A stretch of 64,000 nucleotides of DNA from Rostratula benghalensis (lineage: Eukaryota; Chordata; Aves; Charadriiformes; Rostratulidae). The notes under the pieces are model-generated. The model searched no databases and was not told the DNA's origin. It was given only the letters and a program-made list of their open reading frames with translations. Below, in pieces: positions 51,333 to 62,127 of this stretch (its first letter is position 1; each line of letters begins with the position of its first letter). The stretch lies in assembly GCA_013399305.1 (NCBI GenBank), contig VXAI01000158.1:1492843-1556842 (forward strand), read 5' to 3'. The position numbers were made by a program, and so were the translations under genes.

Positions 51333-51411
51333 AAGAGCTAAGAGTGCTGAAGAATGTGCAAGACATTAGAATGTGCAAGAGCTAAGAGTGCTGAAGAATG
51401 TGCAAGACATT
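51333..51411. repeat. 44-bp tandem duplication
   Basis: AAGAGCTAAGAGTGCTGAAG and what follows (through GCAAGACATT) occurs at 51333-51367 and again at 51377-51411, a 44-base period. The two copies are identical over 35 bases, so the duplication is recent or is an assembly effect. Confidence 0.85.
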
Positions 51412-51934
51412 TAGAAAAGCAAGGAGAATTAGCATTGCTCCCTATCTATCAGGCAACAAACTCCAGAAAGTATCAGGCACATAATTTAAAATAAAAGCAG
51501 AAATAACTCTTTTTTTTCACACAGTATATAGACAGTTCAATGTAACATGGCATTCATGTTAGACTTTCAGGGAGAATCCAATGGGTACTAGGAGCAACCA
51601 CCATTCCCAGAAGTCTCTTATTCCTTAAGGTTGAATCCAGGGAGACTTATTTCATATTTGCCTTTTGGTTTTAGTCTTCCCCAAGTATCCACCCTCCTTC
51701 AAAAGAGTTTTCAACTTCCAGTTTCAAAAGTAAAAAATTTCTCTGTGTCTTTCTAGTTTCCTTTTTACAAATCTCACTAATAGAATGGCTACTCTAGTTT
51801 CCTTATCTTCTTTGAAAACTGAAAGTTTTGAAATGCCCTGGTCAGGCAGTGGCAGATTGGTGTTACCTTCTTGGAATCTCCAGACCTGCACACAAATACA
51901 CAGCCTTGAGCCAGTGAGAACAATGGAGTGACTA

Positions 51935-52200
51935 CATCAGTGAACTTGGGAAGAGCTAAAGGTGTCCTCTAACTGGGCTTCTCTAAGGCCTCTGACACAG
52001 CTGCCTTCTCTCTAAATTAAAGAGATACGGATTTAATGGATGGATTATTCACTGAATGAGAAATTGGTTGGATGGTCACAGCCAGAGTGTATTGATCAAC
52101 AAAATGTCCAGATGGAGATTGGTGAAAAGTGGTGTCCCCCAAGGATACACACTGGAACCAGTACTGTTCAAGGTCTTCATCAAAGACATAGACATCTTGT
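51935..52200 (+). mobile_element. CR1 LINE reverse-transcriptase fragment
   Basis: Nucleotide landmarks in sense order are TTCTCTAAGGCCTCTGACAC, AAATTAAAGAGATACGGATT, GAGAAATTGGTTGGATGG, ATGTCCAGATGGAGATTGG and TGGTGTCCCCCAAGGATACA. In frame (from 52056) it reads NWLDGH ... SGVPQG ... LEPVLFKVFIKDID, which is the reverse-transcriptase segment around the GVPQG.xLGPxLF motif of non-LTR elements. It lacks the catalytic DD region and the rest of ORF2, so it is a dead, isolated internal piece. Confidence 0.92.
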
Positions 52201-54208
52201 TACCTCCCATCCACCCCCCTCCATTTATGTATCAGACAAATCCCCATACAAACACCTTTTGTTGGTGTGTTACAACATCTTGGAATGATCCTATGGTGTA
52301 GCTGGTCTTTGCTCTTGAAATCACCTTTATAATGTTGTTGACCAAATCATCACCTAACATTTTGTGCATTTTAGTAGGCACATACTTGGAATAATTTCAA
52401 GGATTGCAAAAATTAAATCTAAAAATATGTGCATCTGCATACTTAGTAAATACCCTTGGAGTGTTACATCATGCAGCTTTCGTGATCCAGTGAAGGTTTT
52501 TGCTCACAGTCCCCAGCCCACTGAAGATTTTTCTGACTCTAATTTCACTCTTAATGAGGCTGTTCATTGCAGAATCAGACACTAAGGAAAAGCCTTCTGA
52601 CCAGACACTCGGTTCCTTATACTTGCCATTGATATTTCTCATCCTATAGAAATAAAAGCCACAATAAATGTTGTAATAAATAAGGAGGGGAGTTATACCA
52701 TATAGAGACGATGAAAGGGCTTATAATCTCATTGCTGTTATTTGGTTTCTCTTTTCTGCTTTTTTTTTCTTTTTCTTTTTTTTTTTTTTTTAATTTTGTC
52801 TTAGGCACACAATTCCTTCAACCCAGTCTGTAATTAATTTTACTACATCACCAGTTATCTCTGCTCCCTAACCAGGCTTGTCATTTTAATTTTTCACAGA
52901 CTTTCTTTTTTTCTACCCATGTGCCTGTTCCTGTATCTTCATGAAGTCTCATCAACTCTGGCCCAAAGCCTTAGGCAAATTTGTCTGTAATGCACTCCTC
53001 TACTTCAGACATAAGAGGAAAAAAATACCACTTCCAGAAAACAGGAGGGAAAAAAAGGAAGAAAAATACTTTTGACCATACATTGTCTAGGAATTCAGAC
53101 AAGGCATCCTTTCAGTTGCATTCTTATTTATACTGATAAAGGAACTCAAGTGCTATTAGAGATCAGACTACAGAAAAAGGTTAGCACATGGATACCCAAA
53201 ATCCAGCCAAACTCAATGAAATTTTTGCCATTGGCCAGAGCCAGAGCCAGAGCCAAACTTGACACATTTCACTGACACTTAATGGGACTGTCAAGAAAGA
53301 CTTTGCGACCTGCACAGGCAGAAGCAGAGACTTTTACATTCATTTTGCCACTTTGAAGGCTTCCCTGGTGTTCAGTGTGGGGAAGTCATCACTTTGCTAA
53401 GCTCAAGTAGATTTGCTGAAAGGGCTCAGTGTCCCTCACAGAGCTGGCCTGAACGTGGGCTGTGCTAGAGCATGAGTTTTTGCCACAACATGCCTATAGG
53501 CTGCTTTGAAAAGCTGAGCTGAGATCCTGCTGATGTATTTGTATGTGTCCTTGCAGAAGCTGGACTTTGACAGACTAAAAAAAAAAAGTGGTGAACTCTT
53601 TTCAGCTGAATGCCCTGCAGCTGGACAGGCTTTAATGACCTCAAGTCTGTCAAGGCACCTCTTGGATAACCCACATGTCACACTGTGGGTTCTTCCTCTG
53701 GCTCTTTCCATTCCATTCCATCCCTACCCTGCCCTGCCCTCACCCTGGGGTTTTTTTTTTTGGAATGTATAATGTCTTCCTATCAGGGAGTATTTCCATA
53801 AGGATGTTGTAAAATGAAGCCTTTGGCTTGGGACATGAGGTGCTTGTTCCCTTCCTTTACCTTGCCCAGGACATTCTGGAACAGCTCAAGTATGTCTGTT
53901 CATCTAACCATACCCTGCAAGAGTGAGAGGCTGTTTTCATCTTTGCCTGCTCAGATGGGAAAAAAATTTCAAAATAAAGCTGGATCTTCATCAGCTGCAA
54001 AATAGTAGCATCCCATTTCATCTAAGTGCTGTTGCTATTTGTTTTTAGAAAAGGTACCATCTCATGTTTTACCATGTCCTTCAACCACTAAATCTCAGTC
54101 ATATCTTTTTTCTCCCTGACCACTACAGTGACGTTTGTTTTTTTTTTCTCTGACACAAGGTCTCCTAAATTTCTTACTTATTCCAGATTCCCTTCATGCA
54201 TGCACTAA
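52201..54208. other. non-coding, nothing recognised
   Basis: Single-copy DNA with pyrimidine-rich runs near 52760-52792 and a small (CAGAGC)n run at about 53234-53256. No supported exon. Confidence 0.45.
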
Positions 54209-54250
54209 TCATAGAATCATTTAGATTGGAGAAGACCTTTAAGATCTGTT
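54209..54250 (-). mobile_element. very short CR1 3' remnant, antisense
   Basis: ATCATAGAATCATTTAGATT followed by GGAGAAGACCTTTAAGATC is the last ~40 bases of a CR1 element in reverse complement. Nothing of the element is recognisable beyond it. Confidence 0.7.
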
Positions 54251-55720
54251 AAGAACTGTTAACTTTTCCTCATGTTTTGCTTCACTTTCTCCACAGTTTC
54301 TTCCCATGCTCTACCACTCAGCTAATGCACAGCACTGTGAGAAATCAAGATTGATAGTGCTGCAGTTAAACATTTTTTCACCCTGCTTATTCCATGAGAG
54401 GTCCAAACATGCAAGAGATTACTTATTCTGTAAACAAAGTATGGATAAACAAAAGGATTATGGCTTAAAGGATTAATTAAAGCCCTTAACTGTTTTCAGT
54501 ATGTCTGCTCTGGTGTTCTTCCCCCCCCAATCCAGGCTCCATTGTATAATGTTTGCATATAATTTACATTCAACATTATTTGCTTACATTCTGACATTTG
54601 TAAGAGCTTATTATTTGCTTTCACACTGCTTGGATGTGACAGAGTCACTTACTTGGAGTAGAACTACAGAAGAGGAGTCGAGTTCAGGGGATGGAAAGGG
54701 TTTTACCATGTTTTTACCATGTAAAAGCATCTAAAAGGGTATCAGCTATGGAGGAATGGAAGGTTTTCCAAATCATTTCACCAAACCTCTCCAACTTATG
54801 TCTTTATATTCATATCCTGAATCATGAGCCTTCAGGATCTATCACATTGACTCACATAAAGAATATTTTGGCCTCTTCAGAAAATACTGTAAGAAATTGC
54901 TTTTCCATATCACAGAAGAGGTCAGAAAGGCTGATCCATTGAGCTTCACAATGTAAGCTTCTCATCCTCAGCTGTCTTTATCCAGAAAAGCTCCTGTGCA
55001 GTCAGCCAGGAATGTAGCTCAACTTAGCCTGATTTCACATTAATATTATGTTTATAGACACAACACAAAGCAAGAGCCAATGTGGCTGAATTCATTTTTG
55101 TGCCTAGAAATTTGTGTAGCTCACTGGCCAAAATCTGCACCTTAGCTCATTCAGCTTGAAATGAACTGGTTTGTGGTTGTATTTGTTGTTTTTTTGTTTT
55201 TTTTTCCCAAATTAAGGTTTCTTGCCTTCTCTTCCGCTGCTGATCTGGCCAGGAACCTCATCTTTCTGCTTAAGTATTTTTTCTGCAGAGGACTATAAAT
55301 TTTATCTTGTGCCACCAGGCCACCTTTCAGCCAAGAATTTTATGGTACAGCGAGTTCATAATAAAGTTCCTCATCTTCCAGCTCAGTAAAGCAAAGCACG
55401 GAGGAATTCTCTGAGCAACCAAAGAACATCAGCATTATTACTACCATTCATAAAGAGCAGTGTTCATAACAAGCTGGTGATTTAACAGTATCAGCAAATT
55501 ATGTCATGATGAAGATTTAACCCAGTAAAATACTTTAATTAAAGCAAAAATTTAACAGATTTAACATGGGAAGAATGGGAGCATTTACTCAGGTCACAAG
55601 GAAATGGAAGTTGAATACATGTTTGTACTTCCTCAGAAAAAGGAAAAGATTTAAGAACATATTGACATTCTTTGAATTAAACTAAAGGCATTATTGGAAG
55701 AAATGGGAAAATTCATATAT
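54251..55720. other. non-coding, nothing recognised
   Basis: AT-rich single-copy DNA lying just downstream of the presumed 3' end of the minus-strand gene. Confidence 0.45.
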
Positions 55721-55721
55721 A

Positions 55722-56143
55722 TTTATTTATATGCATACATACCAATCAGCATTGCTCTAGACACTAAGACTACATCAGTGCTAGTATATTAATGTGTCAG
55801 AAAATCAACCATCTGCACTGCTGACTTGTTAGGCTAATCCCTGAGTGCTTTTGACCTAGCCAGCCAGCTACCACTCCCCCAGCCAACTTCAGAGGTGTCA
55901 GAAGGACTATTTGCACCAGGCAGTTTGGATGCACCCACCCTGTTTTGGAAGCTATGAAAGGTCAACACCATAGGCATGGTCAGAGTCTCCCAGTTGACTG
56001 GAGAGCCAGACGACATGTTAATTTGTACATGTGCAGCTTTGTAGTCTGGTTCCCTGTGCAAATATGTGTATGTTTTGCTCTGACCACAGAGACAAAGACT
56101 CAAGCTTGTTTTGTCAGTGGGCCACCACCTCACATCACTGCTC
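55722..56143 (-). other. presumed 3' untranslated region with poly(A) signal
   Basis: Downstream of the stop at 56144-56146 the first AATAAA hexamer I found on the minus strand is at 55727-55722. This gives a possible 3' UTR of about 420 bases. A separate minus frame at 55834-56133 lies inside this interval in a different phase from the exon and is probably chance. The real cleavage site could be elsewhere. Confidence 0.35.
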
Positions 56144-56490
56144 TTACACCTCTGCTGCTACCACAGCAACGTGTTCTCCAAGATCATTCTGAGGTTTGGG
56201 CACCCGTTCAATCTTCTCTCTCTCCTTTTTGAAACCACCTGAAGGCTTGGGAGTATCTTTCTGTTTGGAGCACCCCGGGACGGTTGGCTGTTGAAGTTCC
56301 AGAGAGTCACCAGGAGATGTTACCCTGCGTAGCTGTTGGTGACTGTCACTTTTCCTAGCTGAAGAAAATGAGTTTCTGTCACCTGTCTGGATAGTGCTTG
56401 TTTTAATCACTGACTTGGCTTCACGGGGCTGCAGGTTCAGCTCATCTAGTTGTCCTGTGACATGTCCCATTGCTCCAGTTCCTTCCACAT
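56144..56490 (-). CDS. last coding exon, membrane-protein cytoplasmic tail (exon C)
   Basis: On the minus strand the exon follows the acceptor TTGTTTTCACAG and starts AT GTG GAA GGA, completing a codon split after its first base (phase 1). That matches the donor phase of the exon at 60615-60749. It stays open for 114 codons and ends at TAA (56146-56144). The product is hydrophilic and rich in Ser, Lys, Gln and Pro, with segments such as GTGAMGHVTGQ, REAKSVIKTSTIQTGD and GGFKKEREKIERVPKPQ, and ends HVAVVAAEV. There is no hydrophobic span, which fits a cytoplasmic tail. I recognise no named domain. GTGTAAG at the stop is a weak alternative donor in a different phase, so a further exon cannot be fully excluded. 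Function unknown; see the companion exons. Confidence 0.6.
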
Positions 56491-57644
56491 CTGTGAAAAC
56501 AAGACTTTTTTGTGTTTACAATAGTAATAGTACCTTGCCTTCATCTTCCTTACCCTTCTATGCCTTTACTGTGTGTTAGAGACATTAATGAAAACACAGT
56601 TATTGTTGGAGAAATAATTGTTAACCGGTGACAAATTTTGGTTTGCCAGAAATAAGTTTTTAAAACCAAACCATCACAAGCCATTTCCCCAAATAAAAAA
56701 AAAAGCAACCAAAAAAATTAGTTTGTTCTTCTTGATACGCTAACAGCTCCTAGAGAGTCTTCTAATGGTTAGCAAGTATTTCAAGAAATGCTTAATAATA
56801 AAGTACATTGAATATAGCTGCTTAATAAGCTATTTATTGCTATGACTGTTAATAGTTTTAATACTACCTATAAATCACATCAGCCCTCTATGAATCAGGG
56901 TATCAATAAGGCAGACCCTTTGAATCATCCTCAAGGCGAAGCCTGCAACCTGCAATGCTGTTTAAAAAATGATGCTGAAAAAATGCAGAAAACCCGAAAT
57001 GTATACCATACATTTTTCATTTGGAAGTGAAAAATATTTACATCTTAATAACTCAAATGGTTATCAACCACAGAGGCAGAATCACTTGTGGAGTTACAGC
57101 AGATGGCTTCTGAGTTGACAGGTTCTGCTATCACTTCAGTCAAAGATTGACAATTTGCTTTATTTGGATGCTAAAAACATTTGTAAAATTCTTGTAACCC
57201 TCTCCCTTCTCTCCTGAAAATAAAATAAAACCAGCCTAGACCAAAACTGTTTATATTTGTTCCAAACCCAGAACTGTTCCTAGTCCCCATACACCCTATG
57301 TTAGTGGACGATGTCAGTTCTTGTAGGCCTTTCCTAAGCATATATTATAGGTCCTTATCACAAATGATCCAGAAAATGTATTGTTACCATTCCTTATTTT
57401 TCAGGTCTGTCCTTGAATATGAACCCTTAACTGCATTCAGTCCCATGGTTTCTCAGACCTTTTACTCAGATTCATCCTCTTCTCCCTTTCTATAATTCAT
57501 TAATTGGAACTCTATTTGCTGGACTAATTTTCCCCTATCTTAATTTATTTTCTACAATTCCTCTATTTTTTTTCATGCTTATAGTCCCTTTTCCTGTTAA
57601 GAAGTGTTGCTTATTGTCAACTTGCAGAGCTATCAATTTCAATT

Positions 57645-58049
57645 TATGAGGAGCAACCGAAGGAACTGAGGTTGTTCCGCCTGGAGAAAAGGAGGATGAG
57701 GGGACACCTTCTTGCTGGCTAACAACTACCTGAAAGGAGGGTGTAGCTAGGGGGGTTGCTCTGTTCTCCCAAGGAACAGGCAATGGGACAAGAGGAAATG
57801 GCCTCAAGTTGCAGGAGAGGTTTAGGATGGATATTAGGAAAAATTTCTTCACTGAAAAGGTTGTCAAACATTGGAACAGGCTGCCCAGGGAAGTGATTGA
57901 GTCACCAACCCTGGAGGTATTTATAAGACACATAGATGTGGAGCTGAGGGACATGGTTTAGTGGTGGACTTGGCAACGTTAGGTTAATGGTTGGACTTGA
58001 CAACCTTGAGGAAGCTCATTTCCAACCTAAACCGCCCTATGATTCTATA
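57645..58049 (+). mobile_element. CR1 LINE 3' end
   Basis: ATGAGGAGCAACCGAAGGAA, TTCCGCCTGGAGAAAAGGAG, AACTACCTGAAAGGAGGGTG, TTTAGGATGGATATTAGGAA, GGAACAGGCTGCCCAGGGAA, GGTTGGACTTGACAACCTTG and a final CCCTATGATTCTAT. About 405 bp of sense-strand CR1 including the end of ORF2 and the whole 3' UTR. It lies in an intron of the minus-strand gene, antisense to it. Confidence 0.97.
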
Positions 58050-60291
58050 AAAAGGATGATCATGTCATGATCCCCTGTAACAAAGCTTCATATTCTTTCT
58101 TCATATGCATTGATGCCCTCCTCATCTCCAAAGGCACCATTTTCAACCGTGAAACAGGTTTTTTTTTCAAGGCAGTTTGAATTAATGGAGGAGCCTAAAA
58201 GTTTTCTGGATATGAGCAGTTTCAAACACGATCTGAGCAACCTAGAAGCAAGAGATGCAGACTGTGTCTGTGGAGTGGAAGAACCTCTTCAGAAATACAA
58301 CAAGGATTTCTGGGGGATGGTGGCCAAGGAGCCCAGGATAAGGACTAATAATGTGTTATACCTGAAAGGACTGAAAATTTAAGCTAGGAAGCATAACCTG
58401 TTATGGGATACAATTTTTTCAATGGTGAAGGCAATGAACCAGGGGAATAGACTACTTCCACCTCCAGGTGCTGTTCTGTTCACCATGTGTTAGTCAACCA
58501 AATGTTATTTAATTCAAGACAGGCAAAATTATGTGAAGCTGATGAGATATTTTGTTGCACCAAGGTCAGACACGGTAATATCTTAATCCCTTCTCCCCTG
58601 AAATACTGTATATCTGGGCATAAAGCTCTCCTCATCATCATCACCATCCTCAGCTACTTGATCTGGGACAACAACCAGGGTCCCTACCTCCACTGGACCT
58701 TGTATGGTATAAACACCTACAGAGAAAAACTCTGCCTTGCAAGACTCACTGTGGTGATTAATAATAAAGGCTCCAAATACTTAATTGTATTAGAAGGGTG
58801 GTATTTCTTATGGGGGGAACAGCTATAAAGCAAAAACTAAACAAAAAAGACTGCAGCTTTATTTCTTCTCTCTCTCTCCTCTCTCTCTCCAAAACCAACA
58901 GCACTTTAAATAAGGCGAAATCAAACATTAGACATTTCCAAGTCATATGTATTAAATTTACTTACAATATTGTTATCCTTGTTTAGATTTGAACATATTG
59001 GGGAATCTTTTTGTCTTGCAACTATTCCTAAAAGACTTTAAGTGGTTGGATTGCCTTTTTCTGACAAAAAAAGTAAAAAATAATAAAAAAAAATCTTTCC
59101 ATGAATTATTTACACGACGGCTCCAATCAAGGCTATACCTGTCAGCCTCCCCAGCCAAAATGAAAGTTCACTATGTAAAGGTGCCAAGGGAGAATGGCAG
59201 CCTCCCACTGCGAGTTTATAGACAGAACTAAGTCAGCACGCATTATGTGTCAGAGCCGACATCAGACAGAATCAGATCCTTTGATCTCAGACCTCCACAG
59301 GAAGCTTAGATCTCAGACAAATTAGATAAAAAATGAATTTATAGCAGATATGTATCCTAAGGCACACAGCTGAACGCTGTGTTTTGGAGGAGTACAGCAA
59401 GTATCAAAACACATAAACTGCAGAATTTCCTCTCTCCTTCTCTCTCTCTCTCTCCCTCTGCTTTTGTGACAGATGTTAATTAAAAGGAGATAAAACTCCA
59501 GCTCACCTCTTCCTGCCTCTTATGTAATCCACAGACTTCGGGAAGGAGGAAGAAAAAGAAATTCCCAAAACAGAGTGAACGGGTGGTTCAGCGGGGTTAT
59601 CTGAATGCCCTTAGATCTGTGCTGTTGGCAGGTGAGACAAAAAAAACCCAACAAAACAAAACAAAACAAAAACCCCAACCCACAACCCAACTACTATAAG
59701 AACATTTCACACTTGCAGCGAGGGAAGCCGATGCTTTATGCTGCCAGCCACACACCCCCGAGGCTGTCTGCTTTGCCGTGACCTCAGAAGAAGTCGTGTT
59801 TGATCAGCAGATGATGAAAAGACAAGTCTCAAGGAGGTGTGGGGAAGATGGGTGTTTGTGGCAGGGCCCCTGAGGGACACACAGGGAAGGGTAGTTGGGA
59901 ATGGAGCTGGTTTGTGATACCATTTTGGACTCACTGCTTAGAAAGCATGGCATGAAGGTCCAGTGAGGGGTGGAGGCAACAGAGACCACGCAGATGGGTC
60001 CTGCCTCCAGTGTACCTCGCTGATCTCCACAGCCTGCAAATTTGTCCAGGGCTTTCTGAGCACTATGCAGTTATTGGCATAGCCTTTGGAGACCAGGGAA
60101 AACCACTGTTGCTCCAGGTGTGCTGGTGACACTGTGGGAGTGTTAGTCCTTGCCCTACTCCAAACACATCAGGTGAAATCGTGGACTCGTTGAGCAGAAG
60201 GGGCATTATGCTGCTGCCTTCGGTGGAGCTAGGATTTCACAGTACATGCATGTATATATAACAGGAGATAAAAGGAGATAAAAAGGAAATA

Positions 60292-60440
60292 AGTTGTGGC
60301 TCCCCCATCCCTGGAGGTATTCAAGGCCAGGCTGGACCAGCAACCTGGTCTGGTGGGAGGTGTCCTTGCCTATGGCAGGGGGGTTGGAACTAGATGATCT
60401 TTAAGGTCCCTTCCAACTCTAACCATTCTATGATTCTATG
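60292..60440 (+). mobile_element. CR1 LINE 3' end, short
   Basis: AGTTGTGGCTCCCCCATCCC, TATTCAAGGCCAGGCTGGAC, GGTCTGGTGGGAGGTGTCC, GAACTAGATGATCTTTAAGG, CCATTCTATGATTCTATG. A 149-bp 5'-truncated CR1 in sense orientation, 175 bp downstream of exon B in the minus-strand intron. Confidence 0.96.
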
Positions 60441-60614
60441 AAAGTAACAAATAGGAAGATACCAGGGAGGAGAAGGAGGAGTTAATAAAAAGATAGACCT
60501 TCCAAGAACTGTGCCACTGATCCTATACCAACCTGTAGTTTGTTAAGAACCCTAAACCAGCTTTTGATGTCTGTCTGTTTATAAATTTAAATAATTATCA
60601 AACTACAGTCTCAC

Positions 60615-60749
60615 CTCCTGCTACAGGCACGCCACTTTTATTTCCTCCTTGGTTATGGCAAGGCTGGACATGATCTGCTTGTGGTGGTGCTTGTTTACGG
60701 GGTGCTTTGGTACTGGCCTTTGGCACATCAGCTCGTTCAGTCCTCGTTT
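60615..60749 (-). CDS. coding exon B, membrane-protein cytoplasmic tail
   Basis: Minus strand: acceptor TTTTTCATTACAG, then AA ACG AGG ACT GAA; donor GCAGGAG/GTGAG. The exon is 135 bases (45 codons) and phase 1 at both ends, matching its neighbours exactly. It encodes a basic, proline- and glutamine-rich segment: TRTERADVPKASTKAPRKQA, followed by PPQADHVQPCHNQGGNKSG and VPVAG. It has no hydrophobic stretch, consistent with a juxtamembrane cytoplasmic position after the transmembrane exon at 61972-62127. No domain recognised. Phase consistency plus two good splice sites make chance unlikely, but transcript evidence is lacking. Confidence 0.6.
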
Positions 60750-61971
60750 CTGTAATGAAAAATAGAGTTGCATCACTCTCAATCCATCCTTGGCTCAGCA
60801 ATCATTATCAATTCAACCAAAGATATGTTTCTGGTGAATTAAAAGATAATCTAAAAGTGTTATTTCTGCCCAAAACTAGAGGGACTTCTTTTATGTTTGC
60901 AACATCTTGTGTTTTGCCATTAGGGAGCCTACCTTATCTCTTCAGGAAAACCTTTCCTTATGTTGTCTCTATGTTCAGTAATACTAGTAATTCAGACCTG
61001 ACTGGAGATAGTACTTGTGGTGCAGTTTAGGAGAAAAAAAACCTTTCAGCTTAGATTTGCCAAGTTACTTGAAAGCAGAAGTTTGGAGAAACCAGGGAGA
61101 AGGTCTTGAATTTAGTGGTAGATGTATTATTAACTGTGATGTGCTTTTGCTCCTCCACTAGAGGTTACCTGTACATTTGGCTAGGTCCCAATTTCAGTTA
61201 GCACATCTGAAAAGCCAAGGTTTTGGTAACTTTCAACATAGCCATGAGTTTAAGGTGAATGTTTGGCGATCAAGCAACCAACAGTCACAGTTACGTCCTT
61301 TTATCTTCAGTTCTTGTCTTACATAAATCACTTGATACCTTCTGCAGTGGCAAAGCATCCTTGAGGCACCTAAATTTGTTTTACGCTCAATGCCACACAG
61401 AAAGCAACCTCAAGGTAAATCAGTACATTTACTTTAAGATTTGCTTGGGAAGAGCTCCAGAGAGGCTCCAGCCCTCCCCTGACCATTTTGCCTCACGTGG
61501 TGCTGACAGTGTGACATGGGATGTGACATGGGACATGACCGTGGTGGTGCCACTGTGGCAGTGACACTCACACTGCAGCTGTGTCTGGTCCTCGGTCAAC
61601 ACCAAGGCTTTGCATAACCTCACCACAGCAACATTTTGCTATGTCTTCGCTTATCAGGGAACTTCAGTGACTGAATATATCATTGAAATAGTATAAAATA
61701 TTTACTTTTCTCAATTCCTTGTCTGCGCTGTAGAAATCTGATTTTCATCACATTTCACATACAGTTAAAACATTTTCCAGCCAGGGCTCAGGCATATGTT
61801 ACAGGCACAAAACTGTATAACCCTGAACTACAAACTATACTGCTAATTGATGAACTTCTCAGAGCTTTCCCTCAATGCCACTGTCTGAATCCTGTGGTGG
61901 CCACTCTGCAGAGCTGTTAAATAAAATAGGCAGTCTGCAAGTATGGATTTTACTGGACATTTCCAACTTAC
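60750..61971 (-). other. intron between exons A and B
   Basis: 1222 bases from the donor GTAAGT (61971-61966) to the acceptor CATTACAG. I see no repeat or RNA gene in it. A plus frame at 60707-61030 overlaps exon B on the other strand and is treated as chance. Confidence 0.55.
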
Positions 61972-62127
61972 TGTTGCTTTTGCTCTTCTTGAACCAGCAG
62001 AAGGCAAGAGTGAGGACGAATGCAGACGCTGCTGAACTCAGTATGACGACAAGGATCATGCTGGCCTTCACTCGCACGGCAACGGGGAAGATGGTAAACG
62101 GCTGAGACAGCACGGTAAACTTAGTCC
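61972..62127 (-). CDS. coding exon A, transmembrane segment of a single-pass protein
   Basis: Minus strand: acceptor TTGAATTCTCAG, donor AACA/GTAAGT (a consensus donor). It is 156 bases, phase 1 at both ends. It encodes a short extracellular stub (TKFTVLSQPFTIFPVAVRVK), a strongly hydrophobic helix of about 23 residues (ASMILVVILSSAASAFVLTL, then AFCWF), and a basic stop-transfer run KKSKSN. The positive-inside pattern puts the following exons (B and C) in the cytoplasm, giving a tail of about 166 residues. It is therefore the membrane exon of a type I receptor-like protein whose extracellular exons lie to the right of or beyond the window. I cannot name the gene. Fibrocystin (PKHD1) is a candidate on layout only; other large single-pass proteins are possible. 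Confidence 0.7.

Larger units (their letters stand above)
56491..60614 (-). other. intron between exons B and C
   Basis: A 4124-base interval beginning (minus strand) at the donor GTGAGAC and ending at TTTTCACAG. It contains two CR1 insertions (57645-58049 and 60292-60440) and pyrimidine-rich microsatellite tracts (about 58862-58890 and 59430-59460). The frames at 58110-58382 and 58487-58828 are on the opposite strand and probably derive from old repeat sequence. Confidence 0.55.

Noticed and set aside
57535..57954. 139-codon minus-strand frame
   Set aside because: Antisense translation of the CR1 copy at 57645-58049.
58110..58828. Two plus-strand frames of 90 and 113 codons next to a CR1 insertion
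   Set aside because: They lie in an intron of the minus-strand gene and part of the sequence resembles very old LINE 3' sequence; no domain or splice evidence.
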